Source: an uncultured Synergistaceae bacterium (GTDB lineage Bacteria > Synergistota > Synergistia > Synergistales > Aminobacteriaceae). Taken from it: a DNA stretch of 5,619 bases. The stretch lies in NCBI GenBank assembly GCA_937870605.1, contig CALMZW010000399.1, forward strand, positions 1-5,619, in the 5' to 3' direction. The notes under the pieces are model-generated. The model searched no databases. It saw only the letters and a list, made by a program, of their open reading frames with translations, and was not told the origin of the DNA. The stretch's first letter is position 1. Each line of letters starts with the position of its first letter. A program made the translations under genes and the position numbers. Below are positions 1 to 5,619 of this stretch, piece after piece.

Positions 1-1
1 T

Positions 2-550
2 CTGCCGTTCGGCGCTTCCATTGCGGTTTCCGGAGCGTGCCTGACTGTGGTTGAATCGGGCGGTGGCGCCTTTTCGGCGGATATTATGAAGGAAACGTGG
101 GAACGAACGCGTTTCCCGAAGATGCGTGCGGGCGATCGCGTGAACCTCGAGCGGCCGCTGCAGCCCGGATCGAGAATAGACGGACATTTCGTCCAGGGGC
201 ATATCGACGGAGTCGGCATTGTTCGGTCGCTCTCCCGCGAGAGCACGGCGACGAAAATTTCGATCGCCGCCAACGAAAGGATGATGCGCTACGCCGTCGA
301 AAAAGGGTCCGTTTCCCTGGACGGCGTAAGTCTCACGATAACGGAATGCGGTTTGGATTTCTTCTCGGTCGGATTGATCCCCACAACCAGGAAGATGACA
401 ACTCTGGGAATGCTGGCGGAAGGGGATCTCGTGAATCTTGAGATGGATATTCTCGGAAAATACGTGTATCGTTTTCTCGAAAAAAAGGATGCGCCCTTGA
501 TCGAAACAGGTGGCGTCAGTTGGGATCTCCTGAGGGATCTCGACTATTAG
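2..550 (+). CDS. ribE: Riboflavin synthase (alpha subunit type), 5'-truncated by window edge
   Basis: Catalyses the last step of riboflavin synthesis, dismutation of two 6,7-dimethyl-8-ribityllumazine molecules to riboflavin plus the pyrimidine diamine; cytosolic, normally a homotrimer. The frame is open from base 2 to the stop at 548-550, giving 182 residues. The family is usually 200-215 residues and starts MFTG, so about 30-35 residues are missing and the true start is upstream. Two lumazine-synthase-type barrel repeats are visible: repeat 1 carries SGACLTV (the family usually has NGVCLTV, so an N-to-S change) followed by GDRVNLERPLQPG and HFVQGHIDGVG. Repeat 2 carries EKGSVSLDGVSLTI, SVGLIPTTRKMTTLG and GDLVNLEMDILGKYV. 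The usual GGH before VQGH is DGH here. A GTG at 47 opens a long frame but lies inside the first conserved motif and is not the start. RibBA follows 42 bases later. Identification is secure. Confidence 0.96.
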   Translation: MPFGASIAVSGACLTVVESGGGAFSADIMKETWERTRFPKMRAGDRVNLERPLQPGSRIDGHFVQGHIDGVGIVRSLSRESTATKISIAANERMMRYAVEKGSVSLDGVSLTITECGLDFFSVGLIPTTRKMTTLGMLAEGDLVNLEMDILGKYVYRFLEKKDAPLIETGGVSWDLLRDLDY

Positions 551-554
551 TTCA

Positions 555-583
555 CCCGAGGTTTGTCGTATGTGAAACCCGGG
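555..583 (+). promoter_or_regulatory. Bulged hairpin overlapping the ribBA ribosome-binding site
   Basis: In the ribE-ribBA gap, CCCG-A-GGTTT (555-564) can pair with AAACCCGGG (575-583). This gives 9 base pairs with one bulged A (559) and a 10-base loop. The 3' arm covers the first bases of the purine-rich Shine-Dalgarno tract at 581-589. No T-run follows, so it is not an intrinsic terminator. A role in damping or tuning RibBA translation is inference; the pairing itself is read directly from the sequence. Confidence 0.4.
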
Positions 584-589
584 AGGGGG
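581..589 (+). promoter_or_regulatory. Shine-Dalgarno tract that sets the ribBA start
   Basis: GGGAGGGGG lies 6 bases (counted from GGAGG, 582-586) before the ATG at 593. It selects that ATG over the in-frame TTG at 563, which would add 10 residues without family similarity and has no properly spaced Shine-Dalgarno site. In-frame ATGs at 599 and 605 are possible but less well spaced. Confidence 0.75.
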
Positions 590-592
590 AAA

Positions 593-1837
593 ATGCCAAT
601 GGACATGTATAACGATGCTTTCAGCACGATCGAAGAGGCTATCGACGATATCCGGAATGGGAAAATGATCGTTGTCGTTGACGACAGAGAACGCGAGAAT
701 GAAGGCGACGTCGTCGTCGCCGCAGAACGCGTCACGGCTGACGACGTCAATTTTATGGTCCGCTTCGCGCGGGGGCTTGTGTGCGTTCCCATCGCGCCCG
801 AACAGGCGGAAAGACTGCGACTCCAGCACATGGTTCCTGAAAGCACGGAGCGACACGGAACCGCGTTTACTGTTTCCGTGGATGCAAAAGAGGGAACGAC
901 GACCGGTATCTCGGCGGAGGAGCGCGCCCTGACGGCGCGACTCCTTGCGGATTCCAACGCGAAACCGGAAGATTTTCTCAGACCGGGGCATGTGTTTCCG
1001 CTGATCGGGAAGCGTGGAGGAGTTCTCAAGCGCGCCGGGCATACCGAAGCGGCGATCGATCTGGTTCGCCTGGCCGGGCTGGCGCCGGCCGGTGTAATCT
1101 GCGAAGTTATGAGTGACGACGGCAGTATGGCAAGGCTTCCCGAACTTATTCCGTTTGCCCGGAAACACGGGTTGCGGATTTTCTCGATCGAAGATCTTAT
1201 TCGCTATCGCATCGTACGGGAAAAACTTGTCGAACGTTTCGTCGAAGTCAAACTTCCCACTGCTTTTGGAGATTTCATGGCGTATGGGTACCGAAGCATT
1301 CTCGAAGAGGGAAAGGAAACGACGCACGTCGCTCTGGTCAAGGGCGAGATCAAAGGAAAAGAGAACGTGCTTGTGCGTGTCCACTCCGAATGTCTGACGG
1401 GAGATGTGTTCGGTTCCCTCCGTTGCGATTGCGGTCCTCAGTTGCATCAGGCCATGAGCATGGTGAATGAGGAAGGGCAGGGCGTCGTCCTGTACATGAG
1501 ACAGGAAGGAAGAGGAATCGGGCTCGCAGGAAAACTCCAAGCCTATCACCTTCAGGATAACGGCTACGATACGGTCGAGGCCAACATAGCGCTCGGGTAC
1601 CCGGCGGATCTCAGGGACTATGGAGTCGGAGCGCAGATTCTGCGCGACCTCGGGGTCGGAAAGATCCGGCTCATAACAAATAATCCGAGAAAAATTGTCG
1701 GACTTGAAGGATACGGGTTGATTATCTCCGAAAGGGTTCCGCTGATCATTCAGGCAAACGATTTCAACAAACGGTATCTTGACACCAAAGAACAAAAAAT
1801 GGGACATCTGCTTCACGATATAGCGAAAAAACTTTGA
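593..1837 (+). CDS. ribBA: Bifunctional 3,4-dihydroxy-2-butanone 4-phosphate synthase / GTP cyclohydrolase II
   Basis: Supplies both precursors of riboflavin: RibB converts ribulose 5-phosphate to dihydroxybutanone phosphate plus formate, and RibA opens and hydrolyses the imidazole ring of GTP. The 414-residue length from ATG 593 is normal for a fused RibBA. The RibB domain (about residues 5-205) has DDRERENEGD at 30-39; its Arg34, Glu35, Glu37 and Asp39 match the substrate and metal residues of the family, though the usual DDED start is DDRE here. It also has HGTAFTVSVDA, TTGIS, RPGHVFPL, RAGHTEA at 147-153 and a DGSMARLPEL segment. The RibA domain (about 215-400) has the zinc ligands in HSECLTGDVFGSLRCDCG (Cys267, Cys278, Cys280), RQEGRGIGL at 303-311 and DLRDYGVGAQIL from 339. 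Both halves look catalytically intact, unlike the RibBA proteins in some lineages whose RibA half is degenerate. It lies between ribE and ribH; the gap to ribH is 19 bases. Confidence 0.97.
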   Translation: MPMDMYNDAFSTIEEAIDDIRNGKMIVVVDDRERENEGDVVVAAERVTADDVNFMVRFARGLVCVPIAPEQAERLRLQHMVPESTERHGTAFTVSVDAKEGTTTGISAEERALTARLLADSNAKPEDFLRPGHVFPLIGKRGGVLKRAGHTEAAIDLVRLAGLAPAGVICEVMSDDGSMARLPELIPFARKHGLRIFSIEDLIRYRIVREKLVERFVEVKLPTAFGDFMAYGYRSILEEGKETTHVALVKGEIKGKENVLVRVHSECLTGDVFGSLRCDCGPQLHQAMSMVNEEGQGVVLYMRQEGRGIGLAGKLQAYHLQDNGYDTVEANIALGYPADLRDYGVGAQILRDLGVGKIRLITNNPRKIVGLEGYGLIISERVPLIIQANDFNKRYLDTKEQKMGHLLHDIAKKL

Positions 1838-1856
1838 CTACGGAGGATGATCGGCC

Positions 1857-2345
1857 ATGAGAACCTTCGAGGGAAAGCTGGTTGGACGGGGACTCCGTTT
1901 CTTTATCGTCGTCTCCCGCTTCAACGAGCTGTTATCTTCCCGTCTCCTGGAAGGCGCAAAGGATGTTTTGCTGCGGCACGAAGTGTCGCATACCGCTGTG
2001 GACATTGCCTGGGTTCCCGGAGCGTGGGAAATTCCGCTTGTCGTCAAAGAGGCGGCGTTGTCGGGCAAGTACGATGCCATTGTGGCGCTTGGCGCGGTTA
2101 TCCGCGGCGATACGCCGCATTTTGACTATGTTGCGAATGAAGTGTCAAAGGGAATTGCACACATAGGTCTTGAGCAGAGAATCCCCGTCGCTTTCGGAGT
2201 GCTGACCTGCGATACGCTGGAACAGGCGCTTCTCAGAGCCGGAAGCAAAGCGGGAAACAAAGGAGCCGAAGCGGCCCTGGCTGCCTTGGAAATGGCGAAT
2301 CTTCTCAGGGAGTTCCGTGAAGGGAAGGAGAAAGATCATGCTTGA
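1857..2345 (+). CDS. ribH: 6,7-dimethyl-8-ribityllumazine synthase
   Basis: Condenses 5-amino-6-ribitylaminouracil with dihydroxybutanone phosphate from RibBA to give the lumazine used by RibE. The protein is 162 residues, close to the family norm of about 155, with a short charged tail (REGKEKDHA). Visible motifs are SRFNELLSSRLLEGA near the N-terminus (substrate-binding Phe22-Asn23), VPGAWEIP at 53-60, ALGAVIRGDTPHFDYVA with the proposed acid-base His at position 88, VAFGVLT at 111-117 and RAGSKAGNKG from 127, with Arg127 for the phosphate. The family usually has RAGTKAGNKG. The start is the ATG after CGGAGG (1841-1846), with a 10-base spacer. An ATG at 1847 opens another frame and encodes nothing recognisable. 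Many bacterial RibH proteins form 60-subunit capsids that can encapsulate RibE; oligomeric state cannot be read from this sequence. The last 8 bases overlap serS. Confidence 0.97.
   Translation: MRTFEGKLVGRGLRFFIVVSRFNELLSSRLLEGAKDVLLRHEVSHTAVDIAWVPGAWEIPLVVKEAALSGKYDAIVALGAVIRGDTPHFDYVANEVSKGIAHIGLEQRIPVAFGVLTCDTLEQALLRAGSKAGNKGAEAALAALEMANLLREFREGKEKDHA
2325..2330 (+). promoter_or_regulatory. Shine-Dalgarno site that sets the serS start, inside the end of ribH
   Basis: AAGGAG lies 7 bases before the ATG at 2338. It decides between this ATG and an in-frame upstream ATG at 2317, which would add seven residues (MKGRRKI) ahead of the conserved SerRS N-terminus MLDIRWIR. Because the site is within ribH codons and the genes overlap, ribosomes finishing ribH may reinitiate on serS. 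Confidence 0.75.
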
Positions 2346-3609
2346 CATCCGATGGATACGAAGCAATGTCGAAGAAACGAAGCGTTTCCTTGCAAACCGC
2401 AACAACGATATGAATATCGATGCGCTCCTGTCGCTTGACACGGAGAAGCGATCGCTCCTCGTTGAATCCGAGGAATTGAAGGCGAAGCGCAATGAAGGAT
2501 CCAGAAAGGTCAGTCAGGCCAAGGCGGCCGGAGAAGATGCCTCGGGCCTCATGGAAGAGATGCGCCTCGTCGGCGAACGCGTCAAGACAATCGACGCGCG
2601 TATCACCGAAATTGACGCCACGCTTGATGATTTGCTTCTGAGGGTTCCGAACCGTCCCCACGAAACGTGTCCTGTCGGCAGGGACGAAAACGACAACGTC
2701 GAAATCCGTAAGTGGGGAGAGGTTCCGACGTTCCCGTTCGAGCCGAAGCCGCACTGGGAAATCGGAGAAGCGCTCGGAATCATGGATTTTGAGCGAGGCG
2801 CAGCTCTCGCGCAAAGTCGTTTTACGGTATTGAAGGGGTTGGGGGCGAAAACGGAACGCGCCCTGTTGAACTTCATGCTGGATCTTCACACGGAAAAGCA
2901 TGGATACAAGGAAATAGAACCGCCCTTCATGGTCAATAGCGCAACCATGCAAGGAACAGGGCAGCTTCCGAAATTCGCCGAAGAGTTATACAAATGCGAA
3001 GGGGACGATTTGTGGCTTATTCCCACTGCCGAAGTGCCGCTGACGAACCTGCATGCCGGCGATATTTTGGAAGAAGACGCGCTTCCGCTGTACTATACCG
3101 CATATACTCCCTGCTTCAGAAGAGAAGCGGGAAGCTACGGACGGGACATCCGCGGTTTTCTTCGTCAGCACCAGTTTGACAAAGTCGAAATGGTAAAATT
3201 AAGTACCCCGGAAACGAGCTACGATGAATTGGAAAAGCTGACCGCCAATGCCGAAGAGGTATTGCAGCTGTTGAAAATCCCGTACCGGGTTATTTGCCTC
3301 AGCACAGGCGATATGGGCTTCGGGTCGAGCAAGACATATGACATCGAAGTGTGGCTTCCGTCGCAGAACAAGTATCGTGAAATCAGCTCGTGCAGCAACT
3401 GCGAGGATTTTCAGGCCAGAAGAATGAACACGCGCTATCGCCCGAAAGACGGCGGGAAACCGCGTTTCGTCCACACGTTGAACGGATCGGGGATCGCCAT
3501 AGGACGGACGTTGATCGCCGTTATCGAGAATTATCAGCAGGAAGACGGTTCGTTCCTCGTGCCCGAGGTGTTGCGTCCGTACATGAACGGAGTGACGACC
3601 GTAAAATAG
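2338..3609 (+). CDS. serS: Seryl-tRNA synthetase (class II)
   Basis: Charges tRNA-Ser (and tRNA-Sec where present) with serine through a seryl-adenylate; cytosolic homodimer. From ATG 2338 the protein is 423 residues, the usual bacterial length of about 425. Residues 1 to about 105 form the charged helical-hairpin arm that contacts the long variable arm of tRNA-Ser. The class II core follows: motif 1 region around HGYKEIEPPFMVN; TAEVPLTNLH from residue 230, in which Glu232 belongs to the serine-binding TxE; motif 2 as CFRREAGSYGRDIRG from 259; and motif 3 as LNGSGIAIGR at 381-390, with the ATP-binding Arg390. EISSCSNCEDFQARRM matches the family segment before motif 3. All catalytic signatures are present. 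Its placement in the riboflavin operon, overlapping ribH by 8 bases, is unusual; no terminator or promoter separates it from ribH. The TAG stop (3607-3609) is in the same frame as the next gene. Confidence 0.98.
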   Translation: MLDIRWIRSNVEETKRFLANRNNDMNIDALLSLDTEKRSLLVESEELKAKRNEGSRKVSQAKAAGEDASGLMEEMRLVGERVKTIDARITEIDATLDDLLLRVPNRPHETCPVGRDENDNVEIRKWGEVPTFPFEPKPHWEIGEALGIMDFERGAALAQSRFTVLKGLGAKTERALLNFMLDLHTEKHGYKEIEPPFMVNSATMQGTGQLPKFAEELYKCEGDDLWLIPTAEVPLTNLHAGDILEEDALPLYYTAYTPCFRREAGSYGRDIRGFLRQHQFDKVEMVKLSTPETSYDELEKLTANAEEVLQLLKIPYRVICLSTGDMGFGSSKTYDIEVWLPSQNKYREISSCSNCEDFQARRMNTRYRPKDGGKPRFVHTLNGSGIAIGRTLIAVIENYQQEDGSFLVPEVLRPYMNGVTTVK

Positions 3610-3648
3610 AAAGCAGCCGCGCATGACGAAGAGAGGCGTTTCTTCTGC

Positions 3649-5445
3649 GTGGGACAGCCCTTTCGTGCTACAATAAACAAGATTGTGCGGAAGGTGGGAT
3701 TCCCTATAGCACTCGTCGGACCGTATGTCTATAACGTCATTTTCTTTTCCGGAATAACGATGGTCTGTTGCTTCCTGTTTCAACGGATTTGCAGACGTTT
3801 TCTTGACACGTCCCGCTATAATTACATGCGAGATCTTTCGCTTATCGCCGCGTGGCTCGTCAATGCCATATGGCTTGGTTCTTCGTCGACACGATTTGTC
3901 GTGTTGATGGCTGTCATCGCGGCTGTTGCAGGAATGTGGCATCACATAGTACAGCGGAACACGCTGTACTATGTGTATGCGTGTATTGGAGTCGTATTCG
4001 CCATCTTCGGTCCGCGCATCAGTTTCATAGGCCTTCCCGACGGACAGTACATTTATCTCTCGGACACGGCATCCATCGTTCTTTCCGCTTTCTGGATCTT
4101 CATCTTTCCTGTCGTTTTTCAGCAGCTGGACAACATCCCGGGCATGACGGGGCACCTACTTGCGATCAGCATGAGCCTCCTGCTCATTGTCACGGTTCTC
4201 TCCCCGCAGAAAATGGACGATGCATTTTTCATGTCCTGTACCGGACTTGCCCTTCTGGCGGTCTTCTGGAGCCGCCACGGGCACATGTATCGCCGTCTCG
4301 GAGAGGCGCTTTCCGCATTTTGGGGGGTGCTTATCGCAGGGACGTCTTCCATCGGCGTCAGCAAGGGAATAACGTTCAGCGCCCTGCTTATTCTTCCGCT
4401 CGGTCTTTTCGCGATTCCACTCATGGAGACATCGCTTCATTTCGCAAGTTTCGCCTTTCTTTCCAGACCTCAAGGCGCTATGGTCTTCTATCGAAAGCTT
4501 ATTTCGAAAGGAATGGATCATCCCAGCGCCGTTCGTTGCATCACTGCGGTATGCGCCATCATCGGGGCCGTTATTGCGTTGTTTCAGCTTGACGGCAGCA
4601 GGGGGACCGTACTTGTGCTCAGTGGGATTCTGTTTTTTTCGGGAGTGACGGCTATCCCGCTTTTTCGGCTGTACCGTAATCTCGAAAAGAAATCGCAACA
4701 AAAGGGCCTTTGGGGAATACACATCGACAATGTCTCCATGGACTACGCCGTTGCAAAGGTCCGAAGCCTTATCGATGCGGGGAGCAGGGCGAATCTCGTT
4801 GCTACGGTGAATGCGCTCGCGCTGATGCAGGCGAGAAGGGACATGCGTTACAAGAGCGTTCTGCAACGATCCGCAATGACCCTTGCAGACGGTTCCGGTC
4901 TTGTTTGGGCGCTTCGTTTCTTGGGTGTCCCGGTTCAGGAACGCGTAACCGGCATCGATTTCATGGCGCGTCTCACGCGTCTTGCGGCCGCTGAAGGCTG
5001 GCCCGTGTATCTGCTTGGCGGGACGGATGACATTGTTCGAGGCGCGTCCGAAAGACTCAGGGAAAAGTATCCGGATCTCATCCTTGCCGGATGCCAAAAC
5101 GGCTTTTTCGATCCTTCGGAGAGTCGGGCCATTGCCCGGGACATACGGAATGCCGGCGCAAAGATCCTTTTTGTCGGAATGGGACTCCCTCGACAGGAAA
5201 TCTGGATCGACGAATTTTCGGAAGAGCTGGGACCAATAGTCGCCGTCGGTGTCGGCGGTTCCTTCGATGTTGTTTCTGGTAATCTTTCACGGGCTCCCGA
5301 ATCATGGCAAAAGTTGGGGATGGAATGGCTTTATCGTCTTTTGCAGGAGCCCTGGCGGTGGAAAAAAGATATTGATTTATTCGTTTTTTGCCTGCATGTC
5401 CTTGTAACGCGCGTAAGGCAGGAGCGCATCGGGGAGGATGAATAG
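3649..5445 (+). CDS. Degenerate WecA/TagO/MraY-like membrane domain fused to a WecG/TagA/CpsF (GT26) glycosyltransferase
   Basis: Residues 18-340 hold about 10-11 hydrophobic segments with the order and spacing of polyprenyl-phosphate GlcNAc-1-phosphate transferases. The catalytic landmarks are replaced: the GxxDD site reads GMWHH (His98-His99); the NLxDGxDGLA loop reads QQLDNIPGMTG (158-168, only Asp161 kept); MGDxGS reads LGEALS (217-222); the later PxxDT reads IPLMET (Glu260); and the HxHH segment reads FYRKL (280-284). Residues 353-598 are an apparently complete GT26 domain: ATVNALALM (Thr386, Asn388), LADGSGLVWA (Asp414), RVTGIDF, YLLGG, FVGMGLPRQE (Gln516), VGVGGSFDVVSG, then RAPESW and WLYRLLQEPWRW with Arg548, Arg563 and Arg570 of the C-terminal appendage. 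Known GT26 enzymes transfer ManNAc(A) to undecaprenyl-PP-GlcNAc on the cytoplasmic face, for teichoic acid or enterobacterial common antigen. The acceptor here is unknown. The GTG start follows a distant GAGAGG (3631-3636); GTGs at 3685 or 3694 are alternatives. Confidence 0.85.
   Translation: MGQPFRATINKIVRKVGFPIALVGPYVYNVIFFSGITMVCCFLFQRICRRFLDTSRYNYMRDLSLIAAWLVNAIWLGSSSTRFVVLMAVIAAVAGMWHHIVQRNTLYYVYACIGVVFAIFGPRISFIGLPDGQYIYLSDTASIVLSAFWIFIFPVVFQQLDNIPGMTGHLLAISMSLLLIVTVLSPQKMDDAFFMSCTGLALLAVFWSRHGHMYRRLGEALSAFWGVLIAGTSSIGVSKGITFSALLILPLGLFAIPLMETSLHFASFAFLSRPQGAMVFYRKLISKGMDHPSAVRCITAVCAIIGAVIALFQLDGSRGTVLVLSGILFFSGVTAIPLFRLYRNLEKKSQQKGLWGIHIDNVSMDYAVAKVRSLIDAGSRANLVATVNALALMQARRDMRYKSVLQRSAMTLADGSGLVWALRFLGVPVQERVTGIDFMARLTRLAAAEGWPVYLLGGTDDIVRGASERLREKYPDLILAGCQNGFFDPSESRAIARDIRNAGAKILFVGMGLPRQEIWIDEFSEELGPIVAVGVGGSFDVVSGNLSRAPESWQKLGMEWLYRLLQEPWRWKKDIDLFVFCLHVLVTRVRQERIGEDE
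3943..3975 (+). repeat. Perfect 14-bp inverted repeat with 5-base loop, within the coding sequence
   Basis: CACATAGTACAGCG (3943-3956) is the exact reverse complement of CGCTGTACTATGTG (3962-3975), separated by GAACA. Flanking bases do not extend the pairing. It lies wholly inside the membrane domain, encoding about HIVQRNTLYYV (residues 99-109), beginning in the codon for His99 of the GMWHH motif. There is no T-run on either strand, so it is not a standard intrinsic terminator. Half the pairs are G-C, so a stable RNA hairpin or a DNA dyad is plausible. By a rough random-sequence estimate, a perfect 14-bp stem with so short a loop is not expected in 5.6 kb. Its function is unknown. Confidence 0.9.
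5431..5437 (+). promoter_or_regulatory. Shine-Dalgarno site for the CBS-domain gene
   Basis: GGGGAGG lies inside the last codons of the glycosyltransferase gene. GGAGG (5433-5437) is 11 bases before the TTG at 5449, which supports TTG as start over the ATG at 5473. The TTG start also gives the expected CBS lead-in (TAREIMQRD). Confidence 0.6.
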
Positions 5446-5448
5446 CGA

Positions 5449-5619
5449 TTGAGAACGACAGCCAGAGAAATTATGCAGCGAGACCTGACGTCGGTGCTTG
5501 AGAACGACTGGATCCAGGATACGGTTCACACGCTATACAGTCATAACGTATCCGGTCTCCCCGTTGTTGACGAGGAGTGGTCACTCATTGGATATATTTC
5601 CGAATCCGATATCCTGAAA
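5449..5619 (+). CDS. CBS-domain protein, 3'-truncated by window edge
   Basis: Fifty-seven residues from a TTG start remain open to the window edge. The sequence matches the N-terminal CBS module: TAREIMQRDLTSV (the usual xxDIMTxDVxTV), a helix (DTVHTLYSHNVSG), LPVVDEEWSLIGYIS and ESDILK. CBS modules usually come in pairs that bind adenine nucleotides or other ligands, so a second module is expected beyond the window. Alone, such proteins are small cytosolic sensors; they may also be fused to other domains, which cannot be seen here. The start is 3 bases after the glycosyltransferase stop, so the two are almost certainly co-transcribed and probably translationally coupled. An alternative ATG at 5473 would remove the first strand of the module and is less likely. 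Confidence 0.85.
   Translation, partial: MRTTAREIMQRDLTSVLENDWIQDTVHTLYSHNVSGLPVVDEEWSLIGYISESDILK

Noticed and set aside
146..163. Run of restriction-type palindromes (CTCGAG, GCGGCCGC, CTGCAG) resembling a cloning polylinker
   Set aside because: The bases encode NLERPLQPG in the correct riboflavin synthase frame, which is a conserved family segment, and the frame is unbroken on both sides. It is a coincidence of codon choice, not vector sequence.
1072..1092. GC-rich inverted repeat GGCCGG ... CCGGCC in ribBA
   Set aside because: Only 6 bp, in GC-rich codons of the conserved RibB segment LAGLAPAGVIC. Short GC dyads of this kind are expected by chance.
1779..1808. TTGACA near the end of ribBA as a possible internal promoter for ribH or serS
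   Set aside because: The hexamer 17 bases downstream is GGACAT, a poor -10, and the bases encode the normal RibA C-terminus (YLDTKEQKMGH).
3610..3648. Possible terminator in the serS-glycosyltransferase gap (AAGAGA ... TTTCTT pairing near 3629-3645)
   Set aside because: The pairing is imperfect, with a bulge, a mismatch and a tiny loop, and no T-run follows. It does not meet the pattern of an intrinsic terminator.
3803..3822. TTGACA and TATAAT boxes close together inside the membrane-domain gene
   Set aside because: The boxes are only 8 bases apart, far from the 16-18 needed by a sigma-70-type promoter, and no -35 match is found 17 bases before TATAAT. Likely chance.
3199..5097. Two adjacent long minus-strand open frames (3199-4155 and 4156-5097) separated by one stop
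   Set aside because: They lie opposite confidently assigned serS and glycosyltransferase codons. Their translations are rich in Arg, His and Ser without recognisable motifs, and no start context supports them. They are reverse-frame shadows.

Overview
The window is a compact, single-direction (+ strand) stretch of bacterial chromosome of moderate GC content, with almost no non-coding DNA. It holds the distal part of a riboflavin (vitamin B2) operon, then a seryl-tRNA synthetase gene, a large membrane-anchored glycosyltransferase gene and the start of a CBS-domain gene. The order riboflavin synthase - RibBA - lumazine synthase, with a fused two-domain RibBA, is the Firmicutes-type arrangement. 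The moderate GC, the GTG and TTG starts, and the serS / WecG-TagA-type glycosyltransferase neighbourhood make me think of an anaerobic, diderm lineage such as Synergistota. That placement is inference only, as no rRNA or other marker is present.

Layout. Positions 2-550: riboflavin synthase, missing its N-terminus at the window edge. 593-1837: bifunctional RibBA, whose ribosome-binding site lies partly inside a bulged 9-bp hairpin. 1857-2345: lumazine synthase. 2338-3609: serS, overlapping ribH by 8 bases, so translation is probably coupled. 3610-3648: a 39-base gap with no convincing terminator. 3649-5445: a 598-residue fusion of a polytopic domain resembling WecA/TagO/MraY with a C-terminal GT26 (WecG/TagA/CpsF) domain. 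5449-5619: the first 57 residues of a CBS-domain protein, 3 bases after the previous stop.

How the genes work together. RibBA makes both branch precursors, the GTP ring-opening product and 3,4-dihydroxy-2-butanone 4-phosphate. RibH condenses the butanone with the pyrimidine, and RibE dismutates the lumazine to riboflavin. RibD would be expected just upstream, as would any FMN riboswitch; neither is in the window. serS and the glycosyltransferase have no metabolic link to riboflavin and seem to share the transcription unit.

The most interesting points are in the 3649-5445 gene. Its membrane half has the topology and alignable landmarks of the polyprenyl-phosphate sugar-1-phosphate transferase family but has lost nearly all the family's catalytic aspartates and histidines. 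Its GT26 half looks intact. It therefore appears to be a pseudoenzyme fused to the glycosyltransferase that normally acts next in the pathway. The coding sequence of the membrane half also contains a perfect 14-bp inverted repeat with a 5-base loop (3943-3975), starting at the codons that replace the catalytic Asp-Asp pair.
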